Of a stretch of 47,151 nt of DNA, positions 1 to 8,240 are shown piece after piece. The number at the start of each line of letters is the position of its first letter. Within the stretch, counting starts at the first letter, position 1. This DNA is from CAYNYM01 sp049366815. GTDB taxonomy: Bacteria; Desulfobacterota; DSM-4660; Desulfatiglandales; HGW-15. Below the pieces are notes generated by a model. That model saw only the letters and a list, made by a program, of their open reading frames with translations. It did no database searches and was not told the origin of the DNA. The stretch spans positions 1 to 47,151 of the forward strand of contig JBMNCO010000165.1 in NCBI GenBank assembly GCA_049366815.1, read 5' to 3'. Both the position numbers and the translations under genes were made by a program.

Positions 1-2
1 AT

Positions 3-44
3 TTGTTAATCCCTGACTATGCTTGGGAGGTGCCTTTTAAATGA
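3..44 (+). CDS. 3' tail of an open frame entering from the left edge
   Basis: The frame is open from the window edge, reads LLIPDYAWEVPFK and stops at TGA 42-44. That stop overlaps the ATG at 41 (ATGA). The next frame starts inside a TaqI-like specificity domain, so this tail is probably the same gene before a frameshift rather than a separate gene. Only 13 codons are visible, so the identity is inferred from the neighbour alone. Confidence 0.35.
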   Translation: MLIPDYAWEVPFK

Positions 45-727
45 TTATCAAGTCTCATCTTGATCAGTATATTAGCCAATTGAAAAGACGTCAGGACAAA
101 GGGGTAACTCCCTATAACTTAAGAAACTGTGCCTATCTGGAGCAGTTTGAGAAGGAAAAAATTGTCTGGGGCAATTTGGCTCTCAGTTGTCAGTTTGCTC
201 TAGTTGCTGCCGGGTTATATATTAATGCCCCCAGCCCCCTGATTGGTGGTGGAGATAGATTCTTATTAGTATTGCTAAATTCAACAGTTGCGGACTTCTA
301 TATTCGTTCTTTAGGTGTTACCCGTAACGGAGGCTACTTTGAATATAAGCCTATGTTTGTGGAGAAGTTGCCCATTCCCAAGGTCGAAAATGAAAGGAAA
401 GAGCCTTTTCAAACCTTGGCAAATTATGTCCTTTTAACAGCCGAGAGTGAACAAAAACTCCTGTCCGCGTACTTCGAGCAAGTGATCGATGGTTTAGTTT
501 ATGAACTGTACTTCCCTAATGAAATCAATGCGGCCGGAAAAGAAATCCTTCCCCACCTCGGGAAACTAGCACCACTGACCGCGGGCATGAGTGAAGCAGA
601 AAGACTCGCCATCATTCGGCGAGAGTTTGACCGGCTTTACGACCCTCGTCACCCGGTTCGCAACCATGTGGAAACGTTGGACAGCGTTGAGGTGGTCAAA
701 ATTATCAGGGATGCATTGAAACGATGA
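41..727 (+). CDS. C-terminal part of type IIG-like N6-adenine methyltransferase/restriction enzyme (TaqI-like specificity domain)
   Basis: The 228 residues match the C-terminal DNA-recognition part of Eco57I/TaqI-type methyltransferase-nucleases. They show KRRQDKGVTPYNLRNCAYLE, then FEKEKIVW, an ILNS-like segment (LLNSTVADFYI) and GGYFEYKPMFVEKLPIP, a hallmark before the C-terminal helices. No methyltransferase motif (NPPY) is present, so the catalytic part would lie left of the window. Homologous proteins run continuously into this domain from a longer chain. Here the upstream frame ends at 44 and this frame begins at ATG 41, preceded by a GGGAGG-like site at 25-30. It may be a frameshifted gene remnant, a sequencing error or a reinitiated C-terminal subunit. 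The last codons overlap the next gene by 4 bp (ATGA), so the two are probably cotranscribed. The domain call is fairly sure; intactness is not. Confidence 0.65.
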   Translation: MIIKSHLDQYISQLKRRQDKGVTPYNLRNCAYLEQFEKEKIVWGNLALSCQFALVAAGLYINAPSPLIGGGDRFLLVLLNSTVADFYIRSLGVTRNGGYFEYKPMFVEKLPIPKVENERKEPFQTLANYVLLTAESEQKLLSAYFEQVIDGLVYELYFPNEINAAGKEILPHLGKLAPLTAGMSEAERLAIIRREFDRLYDPRHPVRNHVETLDSVEVVKIIRDALKR

Positions 728-2130
728 CCTTAGGCGACATATTAAAACGGGAAGAAGGTAAGACGCTTGAGTTCAAGCGGGATTTATCTTCACCGAAAAA
801 TCTTTTGAAAACCCTGGTGGCATTCGCGAATACTGCGGGCGGTCAGGTGATCATTGGGGTTGAGGATAAAACCCATTTGCCTGTAGGCCTCGTGTCCCCT
901 CTCGACGATGAGGAGCGACTTTGCAGTTTGATTTCCGATTCCATCCAACCGCGCCTGGTTCCTAATGTGGAGATGATCTCCGTTGAAGACAAGACCCTGC
1001 TTGTGGTTAAAGTCTTTCTGAGCGGGTCCCGGCCGCACTGGTTGAAGGCCGAAGGGACGAAGGAAGGTGTCTATGTGAGGCTGGGCTCCACCAACCGGCA
1101 GGCCGATCAAGAGTTGATCGGCGAGTTACGCCGTTCCGTTGAAGGTGTTGCTTTTGATGAAATGCCCATGCCGGAATTGTCTGTCGAAGATCTGGATATT
1201 GCAGCATTGAAGAACCTGTTCCGTGATCGGCGCAATTTCACCAAAAACGAATTGGTCACCTTGAGATTGATCAAGAATGAGCAAGGGAGGCTAGCGCCGA
1301 CGAAGGGTGCGGTTCTTCTCTTTGGGAAAGACCGACAGGTTCATTTCCCCGACGCATGGGTGCAGTGCGGGCGCTTCGTCGGTCGCGACAAGGCCGATAT
1401 CTTCGATCATATCGAATTGTATGATCATCTGCCTCAGGCGGTGGATAGTATTATGCTTTTTCTCAAGAAACACGCAATGCGCGGTGCCGATTTCTCTGAA
1501 ATCCGACGCAAGGATGTTTGGAACATCCCCCTAGGGATCCTGCGAGAAGCGGTCATTAACGCCCTGGTTCATGCCGACTATTCCCAGCGTGGCGCGCCTA
1601 TCCGCATCGCCTTTTTCGATGACCGTATTGAAATTGAAAATCCCGGTATCCTGCTGCCGGGCATGACCATCGATGATATGCGTCAGGGCGTTTCCAAAAT
1701 CCGCAACCATGTTATTGCCCGTGTCTTTCGTGAACTGAATTTGATCGAACAGTGGGGAAGCGGAATCCCGCGTATATTCCGAGAGGCGAAAGAACTCGGG
1801 TTGCCGGAGTTGCAGATCATGGAAATCGGCATGCGGTTGCGTTTTACCGTAACCCTGGCTGAGCAAATCACAGTTCAAAAACCTACCGAACAAGTAACCG
1901 AACAAGTAACCGAACAAGTAAGACGCCTTCTTAATTGCCTAAAAGGTGAACCCATGGGTGCTCGAGATGCGATGCAATCCCTTGGGTTACGTCACCGCCC
2001 AACGTTTCTCTATGACTACCTGCAGCCAGCCATGGATGCCGGCCTGGTCGAAATGACCCAACCCAAATCGCCCAAAAGCCCTTCACAGAAATATCGACTG
2101 ACAGCAAAAGGAAATGCAGCTCTCATCTAG
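724..2130 (+). CDS. AlbA_2 / GHKL ATP-binding winged-helix regulator
   Basis: This 468-aa protein begins with an AlbA_2 (Schlafen-like, divergent AAA_4) domain at about residues 5-130, containing LEFKRDLS and GGQVIIGVED. An HATPase_c_4-type ATP-binding domain follows at about 265-365, with the N-box-like EAVINALVHADY and G-box-like IEIENPGILLPG. A TEQV triplet forms a flexible linker near 390, and a winged-helix tail (about 400-468) ends the protein. The family is usually annotated as a predicted transcriptional regulator and often sits beside restriction-modification genes. The start overlaps the stop of the methyltransferase fragment (ATGA) and the ATPase gene follows after 23 bp, giving a three-gene operon. 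The partner or target is not visible. Family assignment is solid; its role as defence regulator or sensor is inferred from the neighbourhood. Confidence 0.85.
   Translation: MTLGDILKREEGKTLEFKRDLSSPKNLLKTLVAFANTAGGQVIIGVEDKTHLPVGLVSPLDDEERLCSLISDSIQPRLVPNVEMISVEDKTLLVVKVFLSGSRPHWLKAEGTKEGVYVRLGSTNRQADQELIGELRRSVEGVAFDEMPMPELSVEDLDIAALKNLFRDRRNFTKNELVTLRLIKNEQGRLAPTKGAVLLFGKDRQVHFPDAWVQCGRFVGRDKADIFDHIELYDHLPQAVDSIMLFLKKHAMRGADFSEIRRKDVWNIPLGILREAVINALVHADYSQRGAPIRIAFFDDRIEIENPGILLPGMTIDDMRQGVSKIRNHVIARVFRELNLIEQWGSGIPRIFREAKELGLPELQIMEIGMRLRFTVTLAEQITVQKPTEQVTEQVTEQVRRLLNCLKGEPMGARDAMQSLGLRHRPTFLYDYLQPAMDAGLVEMTQPKSPKSPSQKYRLTAKGNAALI
1885..1920 (+). repeat. three tandem 12-bp units encoding TEQV
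   Basis: The unit accgaacaagta occurs three times head to tail (1885-1896, 1897-1908, 1909-1920) and encodes TEQV-TEQV-TEQV between the ATP-binding and winged-helix domains. The unit length keeps the frame, so copy number can change without breaking the protein. Such TEQV tracts are known in this protein family. Confidence 0.9.
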
Positions 2131-2153
2131 AAATTGCAACTGGAATCCCGGAC

Positions 2154-3611
2154 ATGAGAATTCAATCCATTGAAATCACCAATTACAAAGCCTTTTATGG
2201 CACCTATATCATTGATGTGGGTGGCAAGAATCTCTTTATCTATGGCGAGAACGGCAGTGGTAAAAGCTCGCTTTACTATGCCCTGAAGGATTTTTTTCAG
2301 TCTTCCATCGAGGATATTGATCTGAACGAGCTAGAGAATATTTTCGTTTCCGAAGCCGGGAAAGGAAGAACCTCTATCAAGGTGACTTTCAACCCCAACA
2401 GTCAAGGCCAGAAGCAGAAAAAATCTTATCAGTTCGACACTAGCAGGAACGACACCCGGGATGCCGGCGACACCAGCATCCGCGACGGCAACAAACTCAA
2501 GAGCTTTCTCACTTACAAGCACCTGTTGACTATCCACTATTTGAAAAAAGATGAGGCTATCAATCTGTTCGACCTACTGGTCAAGGGGGTGCTGAAGCAT
2601 TTCAAGTATTCACTGACCGGCGGCAGGGAACTTGGCGAGCTTTGGGCTGAGGTCGAGGATAGCGTCGGCAGGATCACAGGCAAAGAATATCCGATCAACA
2701 AGAAAAAGGCAGATGTGAATGCCGCAATCAAGGCATTCAACGAGGCTTTTGGCGAATTGTTTAAGCCGGAGAGCCCGGAATTTATTCTAAAACACGCCAA
2801 ACCGATTTTGGATCGTTTCAACCATAATATTGAGCTGAAACTGAATTTTTCCCAGGCAAGGCCCCACAGCGACTATGCTGGAATTGAAGGCGCCGAAGTG
2901 CATGTCGATCTTACTTATGCGGGCAAGCTGGTCCAGCAGCCGCATCTATTTTTAAATGAAGCGCGACTATCGGCCATTGCCGTTTGCATTTATCTGGGTA
3001 TGATCAAGCGCCACTTGCAGGCAATCCCTTGTAAGATGCTGTTTCTGGACGATATCTTGATCGGCTTGGATATCTCCAACCGCCTGCCATTGCTGGAAAT
3101 TCTTGAATCAGAGTTTCCTGACTACCAGGTTTTTATCACCACCTACGATAAGCCTTGGTTTGAATACGCACGGTCTTTTCTCGAAGGAAAAGCGGTCTGG
3201 AAAACGATGGAATTTTATGCGCAGCAGTCCAAAGACGGGATGGAAATCCCGGTGATCTTTGACAATCACGATTTAATCTCCAAGGCGAAGAGACACCTGC
3301 AACAAAACGATTACAAGGCCGCGGCAGTCTATACCCGCTCTGCCTTTGAACAGATCATCCGAAAATACTGTGAAAAGAAGAAAAAACCTGTTGTTTTCAA
3401 ATCACAACTCAAGAAATACACCACCGAAGATTTCTGGAATGTGATCAAGGCTGATGTTCCAGATGGGACAAAAAATGATATCGAAACATACCGAACCCTG
3501 GTGCTTAATCCTTTCAGCCATTACAACACAGAGCGACACGAAATCAAAACCGAACTGACCAACGCAATTTCAGGGGTAAAAGCGCTTAAAACTGAACTTT
3601 CAAGATTATGA
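2154..3611 (+). CDS. SMC/RecF-like AAA ATPase of a defence island
   Basis: This 485-aa protein has an N-terminal ATPase half starting MRIQSIEITNYKAF, typical of RecF/SMC-like proteins. The Walker A motif is GENGSGKS at residues 31-38. The second half shows a signature-like LNEARLSAIAVCIYLG and the Walker B stretch MLFLDDILIGLD at about 295-306, so both ATPase halves are present with only a short insert between them. The C-terminal ~110 residues form a separate helical domain with YTRSAFEQIIRKYC and RTLVLNPFSHYN. That domain faintly resembles HEPN-type folds, but the R-to-H spacing is longer than the classical motif. It lies 23 bp after the AlbA_2 gene, so it is probably cotranscribed. Related ATPases often act in anti-phage systems; the specific system is not recognised. 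Confidence 0.75.
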   Translation: MRIQSIEITNYKAFYGTYIIDVGGKNLFIYGENGSGKSSLYYALKDFFQSSIEDIDLNELENIFVSEAGKGRTSIKVTFNPNSQGQKQKKSYQFDTSRNDTRDAGDTSIRDGNKLKSFLTYKHLLTIHYLKKDEAINLFDLLVKGVLKHFKYSLTGGRELGELWAEVEDSVGRITGKEYPINKKKADVNAAIKAFNEAFGELFKPESPEFILKHAKPILDRFNHNIELKLNFSQARPHSDYAGIEGAEVHVDLTYAGKLVQQPHLFLNEARLSAIAVCIYLGMIKRHLQAIPCKMLFLDDILIGLDISNRLPLLEILESEFPDYQVFITTYDKPWFEYARSFLEGKAVWKTMEFYAQQSKDGMEIPVIFDNHDLISKAKRHLQQNDYKAAAVYTRSAFEQIIRKYCEKKKKPVVFKSQLKKYTTEDFWNVIKADVPDGTKNDIETYRTLVLNPFSHYNTERHEIKTELTNAISGVKALKTELSRL

Positions 3612-3782
3612 CGGCAGAAGATGATGTGAGCGTATCATCAGAATTCTAATATCGGCTAATTCCGGGACTGACTTCGGCAATTGCTTGAAAGAAAAAGACA
3701 ACCACCCAAAATTGGCCCTGATTAGACGTTAAACGCTTTGTTTTTAATGGTGAAATTGACTTTTTAAGAAGCTGAGGCACTT

Positions 3783-4022
3783 GTGAAAGGCTACATCGGA
3801 GTTAAGGATAATGAATGGTTTTCGTTTCGTTCTCAACAGCCGGAAGCAAAAAAAAAGTTTATCCCGAAGGCTAAAATCACCAACCGCATCATTGCCGGAC
3901 TGACCCACATCGAGCGGGCGCTGGGGTTCTTGGAGGCCGCGATATTGTCCGAGGCCTGGATGCGGGAAATAGTTCGCCGAGCCTTGATGCTGGAAGCCTA
4001 CCATTCCAAACCATATGGATAA
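3783..4022 (+). pseudogene. remnant of a Fic-family protein N-terminus
   Basis: The 79-codon frame from GTG 3783 contains KITNRIIAGLTHIERALGFL and ends ALMLEAYHSKPYG. This resembles the N-terminal helical part of Fic-family proteins, which normally continues from EA-H-H/S into T-H-I-E-G-T. Here the frame stops at exactly that point, and neither other frame restores the IEGT segment or the Fic HPFxxGNG motif downstream. It is therefore read as a truncated leftover. It sits between the AAA ATPase and the HNH remnant, in a roughly 1-kb stretch (3612-4665) without an intact gene. Confidence 0.5.
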
Positions 4023-4307
4023 GGATAAGGCAGAGTTTGTCACAGCCTATGTCGCTGGCAGCCCGTCAACATTGGCCAAAATAAAAGGGAGGCCCAAAAT
4101 GGGTTCCCCCAAAATAGAAAAACCGCTGATTTGCCAGGCGGGCTCAGCGGAAGCCTTTGCAGGTTCTCCTGCCACTGGCAGAGAATATTCTTATGATCGG
4201 CATGAATCAGATAAAATTCAAGTCCTATTTTGATTTTTGCTCAGCATCGTGCGAATCCGAATCCTTTTGGAACAGGGCGCGTCAATGAACACTCAGAAAA
4301 CAAATGA

Positions 4308-4619
4308 AATTTTGAAAAGACCCTTCCTGCCCTAGCACTATAGGCAGTCCACATCAAACCATTTAGCGAAAGTGGCCCGAACTGCGTAGAAAATGGTTTG
4401 CTCCTGCGGTCCGGTATCCACCGGCTTTTCGATTCCGGGTATGTCACGGTCACATCCGACGATCGTTTTGAAGTCAGTAGCCGAATCAAGGAAGAGTTCG
4501 ACAATGAAGAACCATACAGGATATTCCACGGGCACGAAATCCACATGCCCCCAAATCCTCACTTCAAACCTAACCCCGATTTTCTGACGTGGCATAACGA
4601 GAATGTGTTTCGCGGGTAA
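4308..4619 (+). pseudogene. decayed HNH endonuclease (C-terminal half, internal stop)
   Basis: One frame reads NFEKTLPALAL, then a stop (TAG 4341-4343), then AVHIKPFSESGPNCVENG, LLLRSGIHRLFDSGYVTVT and, at the end, FLTWHNENVFRG. This is the HNH core and C-terminus of the common prokaryotic HNH restriction-type endonucleases (TLPALEAAHIKPF, NGLLLR..IH.LFD.GYVTV, WHNE..F). An in-frame stop at 4305 cuts off the N-terminal half as well. The reading frame across the TAG remains recognisable, which suggests recent inactivation. Between 4023 and 4307 I see nothing assignable. Confidence 0.75.
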
Positions 4620-4665
4620 AAGCAAGAGCTCGAATTTGGGCCGTTAACGGAAGGGGAAAATCAAT

Positions 4666-5577
4666 ATGACTATTCCAGACTACCAAACGATCATGCTGCC
4701 GCTGCTCAAGGTTTTGGCTGACGGCGAGGTTCACTCCGCTCTTCAGACTGTTGACTCCCTTTCAAAATATTTTGGACTATCGGAGGAGGAGAAAAAGGAA
4801 CTGCTGCCAAGTGGCAAACAAGCCCTTTTTGACAACCGCGTAGCCTGGGCAAGGACCTACATGAAAAAGGCGGGCCTGATTCAAGCTCCAAAACGCGGGC
4901 ATTTCAAGATTGCCGAGAGAGGAAAACAGGTCCTTTCCAACAATCCAGAAAAGATCGATGTCAAATTTCTCGAAAAGTTCCCTGAATTCATAGAATTCAC
5001 CAAAATCAAAAAGGACAAGGGACAGAAACCGAAAAAAAGTGGTTCGGGAGAGGCTGAAAAAAATCCTGAGGAAGGCCTGGAGTTGGCCTACCAGGAAATC
5101 ACCCAAAGCCTGGCTGCCGAACTTCTTGATACGGTCAAGGGGTGTTCACCCGAATTCTTTGAGCGGTTAGTCATTGATGTTCTTGTGAAAATGGGCTATG
5201 GCGGCTCTCACAAAGAAGCGGGCCAGGCCGTAGGTGGAACGGCTGATGGCGGCATTGATGGGATAATCAAAGAGGACAAATTAGGTCTCGACATTATCTA
5301 CATTCAGGCAAAGCGCTGGGACAATATAGTTGGGAGGCCTGAAATACAAAAATTCGCCGGTGCGCTTCAAGGACAAAGGGCTAGAAAGGGGATCTTCATC
5401 ACAACTTCCGGTTTTACCAAAGATGCTCTTGAATATGTCAAAAACATCGAGAGCAAAATCATCCTGATTGACGGTGAGCGCTTAGCGGAATTCATGATCG
5501 ACCATAATGTGGGCGTGTCCCCGGTCGCCGCTTATGAGGTCAAGAAAATTGACAGTGACTATTTTATCGAGGATTAG
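4666..5577 (+). CDS. mrr: Mrr-type restriction endonuclease
   Basis: The 303-aa protein has an Mrr_N winged-helix domain (about 5-95, with NRVAWARTYMKKAGLI). A charged linker (about 115-140) leads to a PD-(D/E)xK catalytic domain (about 155-290). The catalytic signature is visible: E166 in FFERLVIDVLVKMGYGG, D198 in GGTADGGIDGII, then Q214-A-K216 in YIQAKRW. Mrr proteins are type IV enzymes that cut methylated DNA. Length and motifs look intact. ATG 4666 follows a GGAAGGGG purine run at about 4649-4656. The gene stands alone behind decayed Fic and HNH sequences, as expected for a surviving member of an eroding defence island. Confidence 0.88.
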   Translation: MTIPDYQTIMLPLLKVLADGEVHSALQTVDSLSKYFGLSEEEKKELLPSGKQALFDNRVAWARTYMKKAGLIQAPKRGHFKIAERGKQVLSNNPEKIDVKFLEKFPEFIEFTKIKKDKGQKPKKSGSGEAEKNPEEGLELAYQEITQSLAAELLDTVKGCSPEFFERLVIDVLVKMGYGGSHKEAGQAVGGTADGGIDGIIKEDKLGLDIIYIQAKRWDNIVGRPEIQKFAGALQGQRARKGIFITTSGFTKDALEYVKNIESKIILIDGERLAEFMIDHNVGVSPVAAYEVKKIDSDYFIED

Positions 5578-5598
5578 AAGAGATGGACAAACAAAACA

Positions 5599-5973
5599 AT
5601 GAACGAGAACCGCTTGGTTTATTCAACGGAAAGAGGCCGAATTTGCCCTGAATGCGGTAAGCCGGTTTCCGAATGCTCATGTAGAAAAAAGAAGGCTGCG
5701 AAGGCCGATAGGCAACCGGCAGGCCAACCTGATGACGGCATTATCAGGATACAAAGGGAGGTCAAGGGGCGTAAGGGTAAAACGGTCACATCCGTTTTCG
5801 GTGTCCCGCTTGAGAATGAGGAGCTACAAAAATTTGCCAAAACACTAAAACAGCGCTGTGGGGCCGGTGGGTCCGTTAAGGACGGCGTTATTGTGATCCA
5901 GGGGGATCACCGGCAAACATTGTTGGATGAGATCAAAAAACATGGATACAAAGCAAAGCTTTCAGGTGGTTAA
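5599..5973 (+). CDS. yciH: SUI1/eIF1-family translation factor YciH
   Basis: The 124-aa protein carries a SUI1 fold in its second half (GIIRIQREVKGRKGKTVTSV, then GAGGSVKDGVIVIQGDH and IKKHGYKAKLSGG at the end). This arrangement is typical of bacterial YciH. The N-terminal region has four cysteines (C16, C19, C26, C28), a likely zinc knuckle often seen in deltaproteobacterial versions. It would bind the small ribosomal subunit and influence initiation fidelity. It follows mrr by 21 bp, so readthrough from mrr is possible, though the functions are unrelated. Confidence 0.88.
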   Translation: MNENRLVYSTERGRICPECGKPVSECSCRKKKAAKADRQPAGQPDDGIIRIQREVKGRKGKTVTSVFGVPLENEELQKFAKTLKQRCGAGGSVKDGVIVIQGDHRQTLLDEIKKHGYKAKLSGG

Positions 5974-5979
5974 GATGAC

Positions 5980-5998
5980 AAGCGCTTTGAGGGCGCTT
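5980..5998 (+). terminator. hairpin just after yciH, weak terminator candidate
   Basis: AAGCGC and GCGCTT form a perfect 6-bp stem around a 7-nt loop, starting 7 nt after the yciH stop. No T-run follows, so intrinsic termination is doubtful. The rest of the gap to the next gene (6162) shows nothing I can support. Confidence 0.25.
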
Positions 5999-6161
5999 AT
6001 CAGGGCGGAACAGAAACAAGGATCAGAATTCTTAGCCCACGTGCTTTATGAAGACCCTTTGATCTGCAGCGTCCTCGACTTTTGCAATGTTAGGATAACT
6101 ATTTTTGATGGTTGAGACTCTCGGGAAAGGAGTAGACTTTGCTATCGAAGGGAGATGAACA

Positions 6162-7175
6162 GTGAAAGCGATTGTTCAGCAGGTGCAGGAGAAGGTCAAA
6201 GAACTGAAGCAGGTACCGGCGGTGGCACATGTGTTCCGCATGAACACCCGATATGCCACCCGACTGGGAAACCAGTTCGCGGGGGCCATCACCTACTTCT
6301 CGTTGCTGGCAATGGTACCCATCCTGATGTTTGCCTTCTCGGCGCTCGGCTTCACTCTGACAGTGCTGCGTCCCGATTTACTGGAGCGGGTTCAGGCGGC
6401 GATCATGTTACAACTGCAGGGTGCTCCCGAGGACCTCCAGGCCCAACTGACCGGCCTGATTCAAAACCTGCTGCGCAACTGGGCCTCGGTGGGTGTGGTG
6501 GGCCTTTTATCTTCGATATACACCAGCGCCGGATGGGCAGGGAATCTGAAGTCTGCCGTGCGGGCCCAGACTCGACAACTATTTGACATGAAGGAACGGA
6601 GGCATTTTATCGTTATGGAGGTACTGCTGAATCTTGCGATTCTACTGGGCCTGCTCGTCATCCTGGCGGTGACCTTCGCGCTCGCAGTCATGGCAACATC
6701 GCTGACCGGCACGATCGTGCACTGGCTCGCTCTGGACGGGGTCCCCGGCATCAAAGTTCTATTGAGGCTTGTGGGCCCCATTCTGTCGGCCATTGCCGGA
6801 TGGGCTATGTTCGTGTACCTTTTTAAAGTGTTGCCGGAGATCAAGTTTCCTTTCCGCATCATCGCGTGGGGTGCGCTGATCGGATCCGCGGGACTTTTCG
6901 CCCTGCAGTACCTCACCGGTTTTCTGATGGGCAAATTTTCGGGCAATCCCGCGGCCGCCGTGTTCGGCCCGGTGATTGTACTGATGCTCTTTTTCAACCT
7001 TTTTGCGCGTCTGAATCTTTATGTGGCCGCTTGGATCGCGACCTCTGTGCAGCCGGCTGTGGCCGGCCAGGTCCAGGACTTTGACCGTCCATTGCTGAAG
7101 GTTCCCGGCGTGTCGGACCCGGTTCGCCGAGAGGTGCCGGCAGGGCTTGATGAGGCAGCGAATGCGAAAGAGTAA
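6162..7175 (+). CDS. YihY/BrkB-family inner-membrane protein
   Basis: The 337-aa protein has about six membrane segments: near residues 38-60, 105-125, 148-180, 200-225, 230-255 and 262-290. It contains the family-typical GNQFAGAITYFSLLAMVPIL at the first segment and a PEIKFPFRIIAWGALIGS loop. YihY/BrkB proteins have been annotated as virulence factor BrkB or, wrongly, RNase BN; the transport or other activity remains unclear. GTG 6162 is chosen because a GGGAGATG Shine-Dalgarno sequence lies at 6149-6157. The gene appears monocistronic. Confidence 0.88.
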   Translation: MKAIVQQVQEKVKELKQVPAVAHVFRMNTRYATRLGNQFAGAITYFSLLAMVPILMFAFSALGFTLTVLRPDLLERVQAAIMLQLQGAPEDLQAQLTGLIQNLLRNWASVGVVGLLSSIYTSAGWAGNLKSAVRAQTRQLFDMKERRHFIVMEVLLNLAILLGLLVILAVTFALAVMATSLTGTIVHWLALDGVPGIKVLLRLVGPILSAIAGWAMFVYLFKVLPEIKFPFRIIAWGALIGSAGLFALQYLTGFLMGKFSGNPAAAVFGPVIVLMLFFNLFARLNLYVAAWIATSVQPAVAGQVQDFDRPLLKVPGVSDPVRREVPAGLDEAANAKE

Positions 7176-7315
7176 TCATATTGGAAAAAGGGGAGAAGAT
7201 CACATCCAAAAGAAGTCCTCATTTGTCAACGCGAGATCGAGAACTGAATAAAAAATGACTTGCGAAAAAATTCAAACATTTCGTAACGGATATGATCCGG
7301 AAAGGAGATGTTTCC

Positions 7316-7813
7316 ATGCATGAAAAGGTCAGAGACGCACTGCATCAGGTCTATACGGGAGAGGCAAAAGCAGCGCTTCGATTGAAAGTTTTTGCTCACA
7401 AAGCCGATGAAGAGGGGTTTCCGCAGATAGCCAAACTCTTCCGTGTGATTGCCTATTCCGAGGAGATCCATGGGGCGCTCGCCCTGCGGGTGCTGAAAGA
7501 GATCGAATCGACCGAGAACAATCTGAATGAAAGCTTCCGATCGGAGACCGGAGTAGCTCAGGTTGCATATGAAGAATTTCTCAGACTCGCATATGAAACA
7601 GGGGAGAAGGGGGCGGCGTGGCTTTTTACCCAGAACAGGGATGTGGAGGAGACACACGCCGGCCTTTACAAAAAGGCCTTAAATGATCTCATGTCGGATC
7701 GGGTAACCACCTATTACGTATGCTCCATGTGCGGCTGGGTATCCGATGGCGTCTTGCCGGACGAATGCCCTGTATGCGGGACAAAGAAGGAAAAATTCGT
7801 CCATTTTGAATGA
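7316..7813 (+). CDS. rubrerythrin-like diiron/rubredoxin protein
   Basis: This 165-aa protein has a ferritin-like four-helix domain (about 5-125). Carboxylate/His ligands are visible in YTGEAKAALR, AYSEEIHGALA and VEETHAGLY. A C-terminal rubredoxin-like knuckle follows, with CSMCGW and CPVCG. Rubrerythrins reduce peroxides in anaerobes using rubredoxin or NAD(P)H-linked electrons. ATG 7316 is preferred over the in-frame ATG 7292 because AAAGGAG lies at 7301-7307, inside the longer version. It is cytoplasmic and monocistronic, and it supports an anaerobic host. Confidence 0.92.
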   Translation: MHEKVRDALHQVYTGEAKAALRLKVFAHKADEEGFPQIAKLFRVIAYSEEIHGALALRVLKEIESTENNLNESFRSETGVAQVAYEEFLRLAYETGEKGAAWLFTQNRDVEETHAGLYKKALNDLMSDRVTTYYVCSMCGWVSDGVLPDECPVCGTKKEKFVHFE

Positions 7814-7858
7814 AAAAATTGGAGGAAAGGTCAAATTTCGTCTTTATCAGCGTCTCGA

Positions 7859-7924
7859 ATCATCACTGAGCCCGTTCCCCAACCCATCACCCTGCTCATG
7901 CTCGGTTCCGGCCCTTCTTTCTGA
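7859..7924 (+). pseudogene. possible decayed PEP-CTERM-like tail
   Basis: The frame reads IITEPVPQPITLLMLGSGPSF then stop. This resembles the VPEPATxLLLGSG core of PEP-CTERM sorting signals, but it lacks the following hydrophobic-plus-Arg tail, and no upstream coding frame is attached. It may be coincidence in a 429-bp stretch (7814-8242) that has no intact gene. Confidence 0.25.
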
Positions 7925-7965
7925 CGGATGAGTCATTCGGGAAGTGGCTGAACGTGCGGTTGTAA

Positions 7966-8076
7966 AGGGAGCTCAATATCCAGATGAATACCTGGCCTTA
8001 TTTCAGGGAATTCATTCAGAGCATGATACAAAAATCCGGCTTTCCTCCTTTGACTCTACCGTTTCTTAAGATTTGA
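7966..8076 (+). pseudogene. remnant of a SecB-like protein C-terminus
   Basis: After an in-frame stop (TAA 7963-7965) the frame reads about 36 codons and ends at TGA 8074. They include NTWPYFREFIQSM and GFPPLTLPFLKI. This resembles the C-terminal end of short SecB-family chaperones (WPY.RE...., G.PPL.LP). An ATG at 7984 could start only a 30-residue peptide. Upstream, the same frame shows FLTDESFGKWLNVRL before the stop, possibly more of the same gene. I read it as a pseudogene tail. Confidence 0.45.
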
Positions 8077-8173
8077 TGATTGATTCTGCCCTGATTACCG
8101 GCCGTCTGTTGTTCGTTCATGGAGGCCAGTGCATCACACTCGGCCCGACGTGAAATCAAAAAAATCTCGGCAA

Positions 8174-8240
8174 CCCGCCTTTTCGGCGGGGGCCCCTTTT
8201 CCCCCGACGAGAAGGCCCCAATGGGGTCTATGCCCCATTG
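8174..8240 (-). terminator. two hairpins downstream of the VWA gene, likely terminator
   Basis: Two perfect stems lie just past the VWA stop. CAATGGGG/CCCCATTG (8219-8226 with 8233-8240, 6-nt loop) comes first, then CCCGCC/GGCGGG (8174-8179 with 8185-8190, 5-nt loop). Read on the minus strand the second is followed, 9 nt later, by a run of seven T (8157-8163 region). The pair fits an intrinsic terminator for the minus-strand gene. Confidence 0.5.

Noticed and set aside
1885..1920. Possible CRISPR-like short tandem repeat
   Set aside because: The 12-bp units are contiguous, lack spacers and keep a coding frame (TEQV).
3300..3611. Classical HEPN RNase motif in the ATPase tail
   Set aside because: The Arg-to-His spacing in RTLVLNPFSH is longer than the canonical R-x4-6-H, so I describe only a weak resemblance.
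2154..3611. RloC-type anticodon nuclease
   Set aside because: Too short, with no long coiled coil or zinc hook between the ATPase halves and no recognisable nuclease motif.
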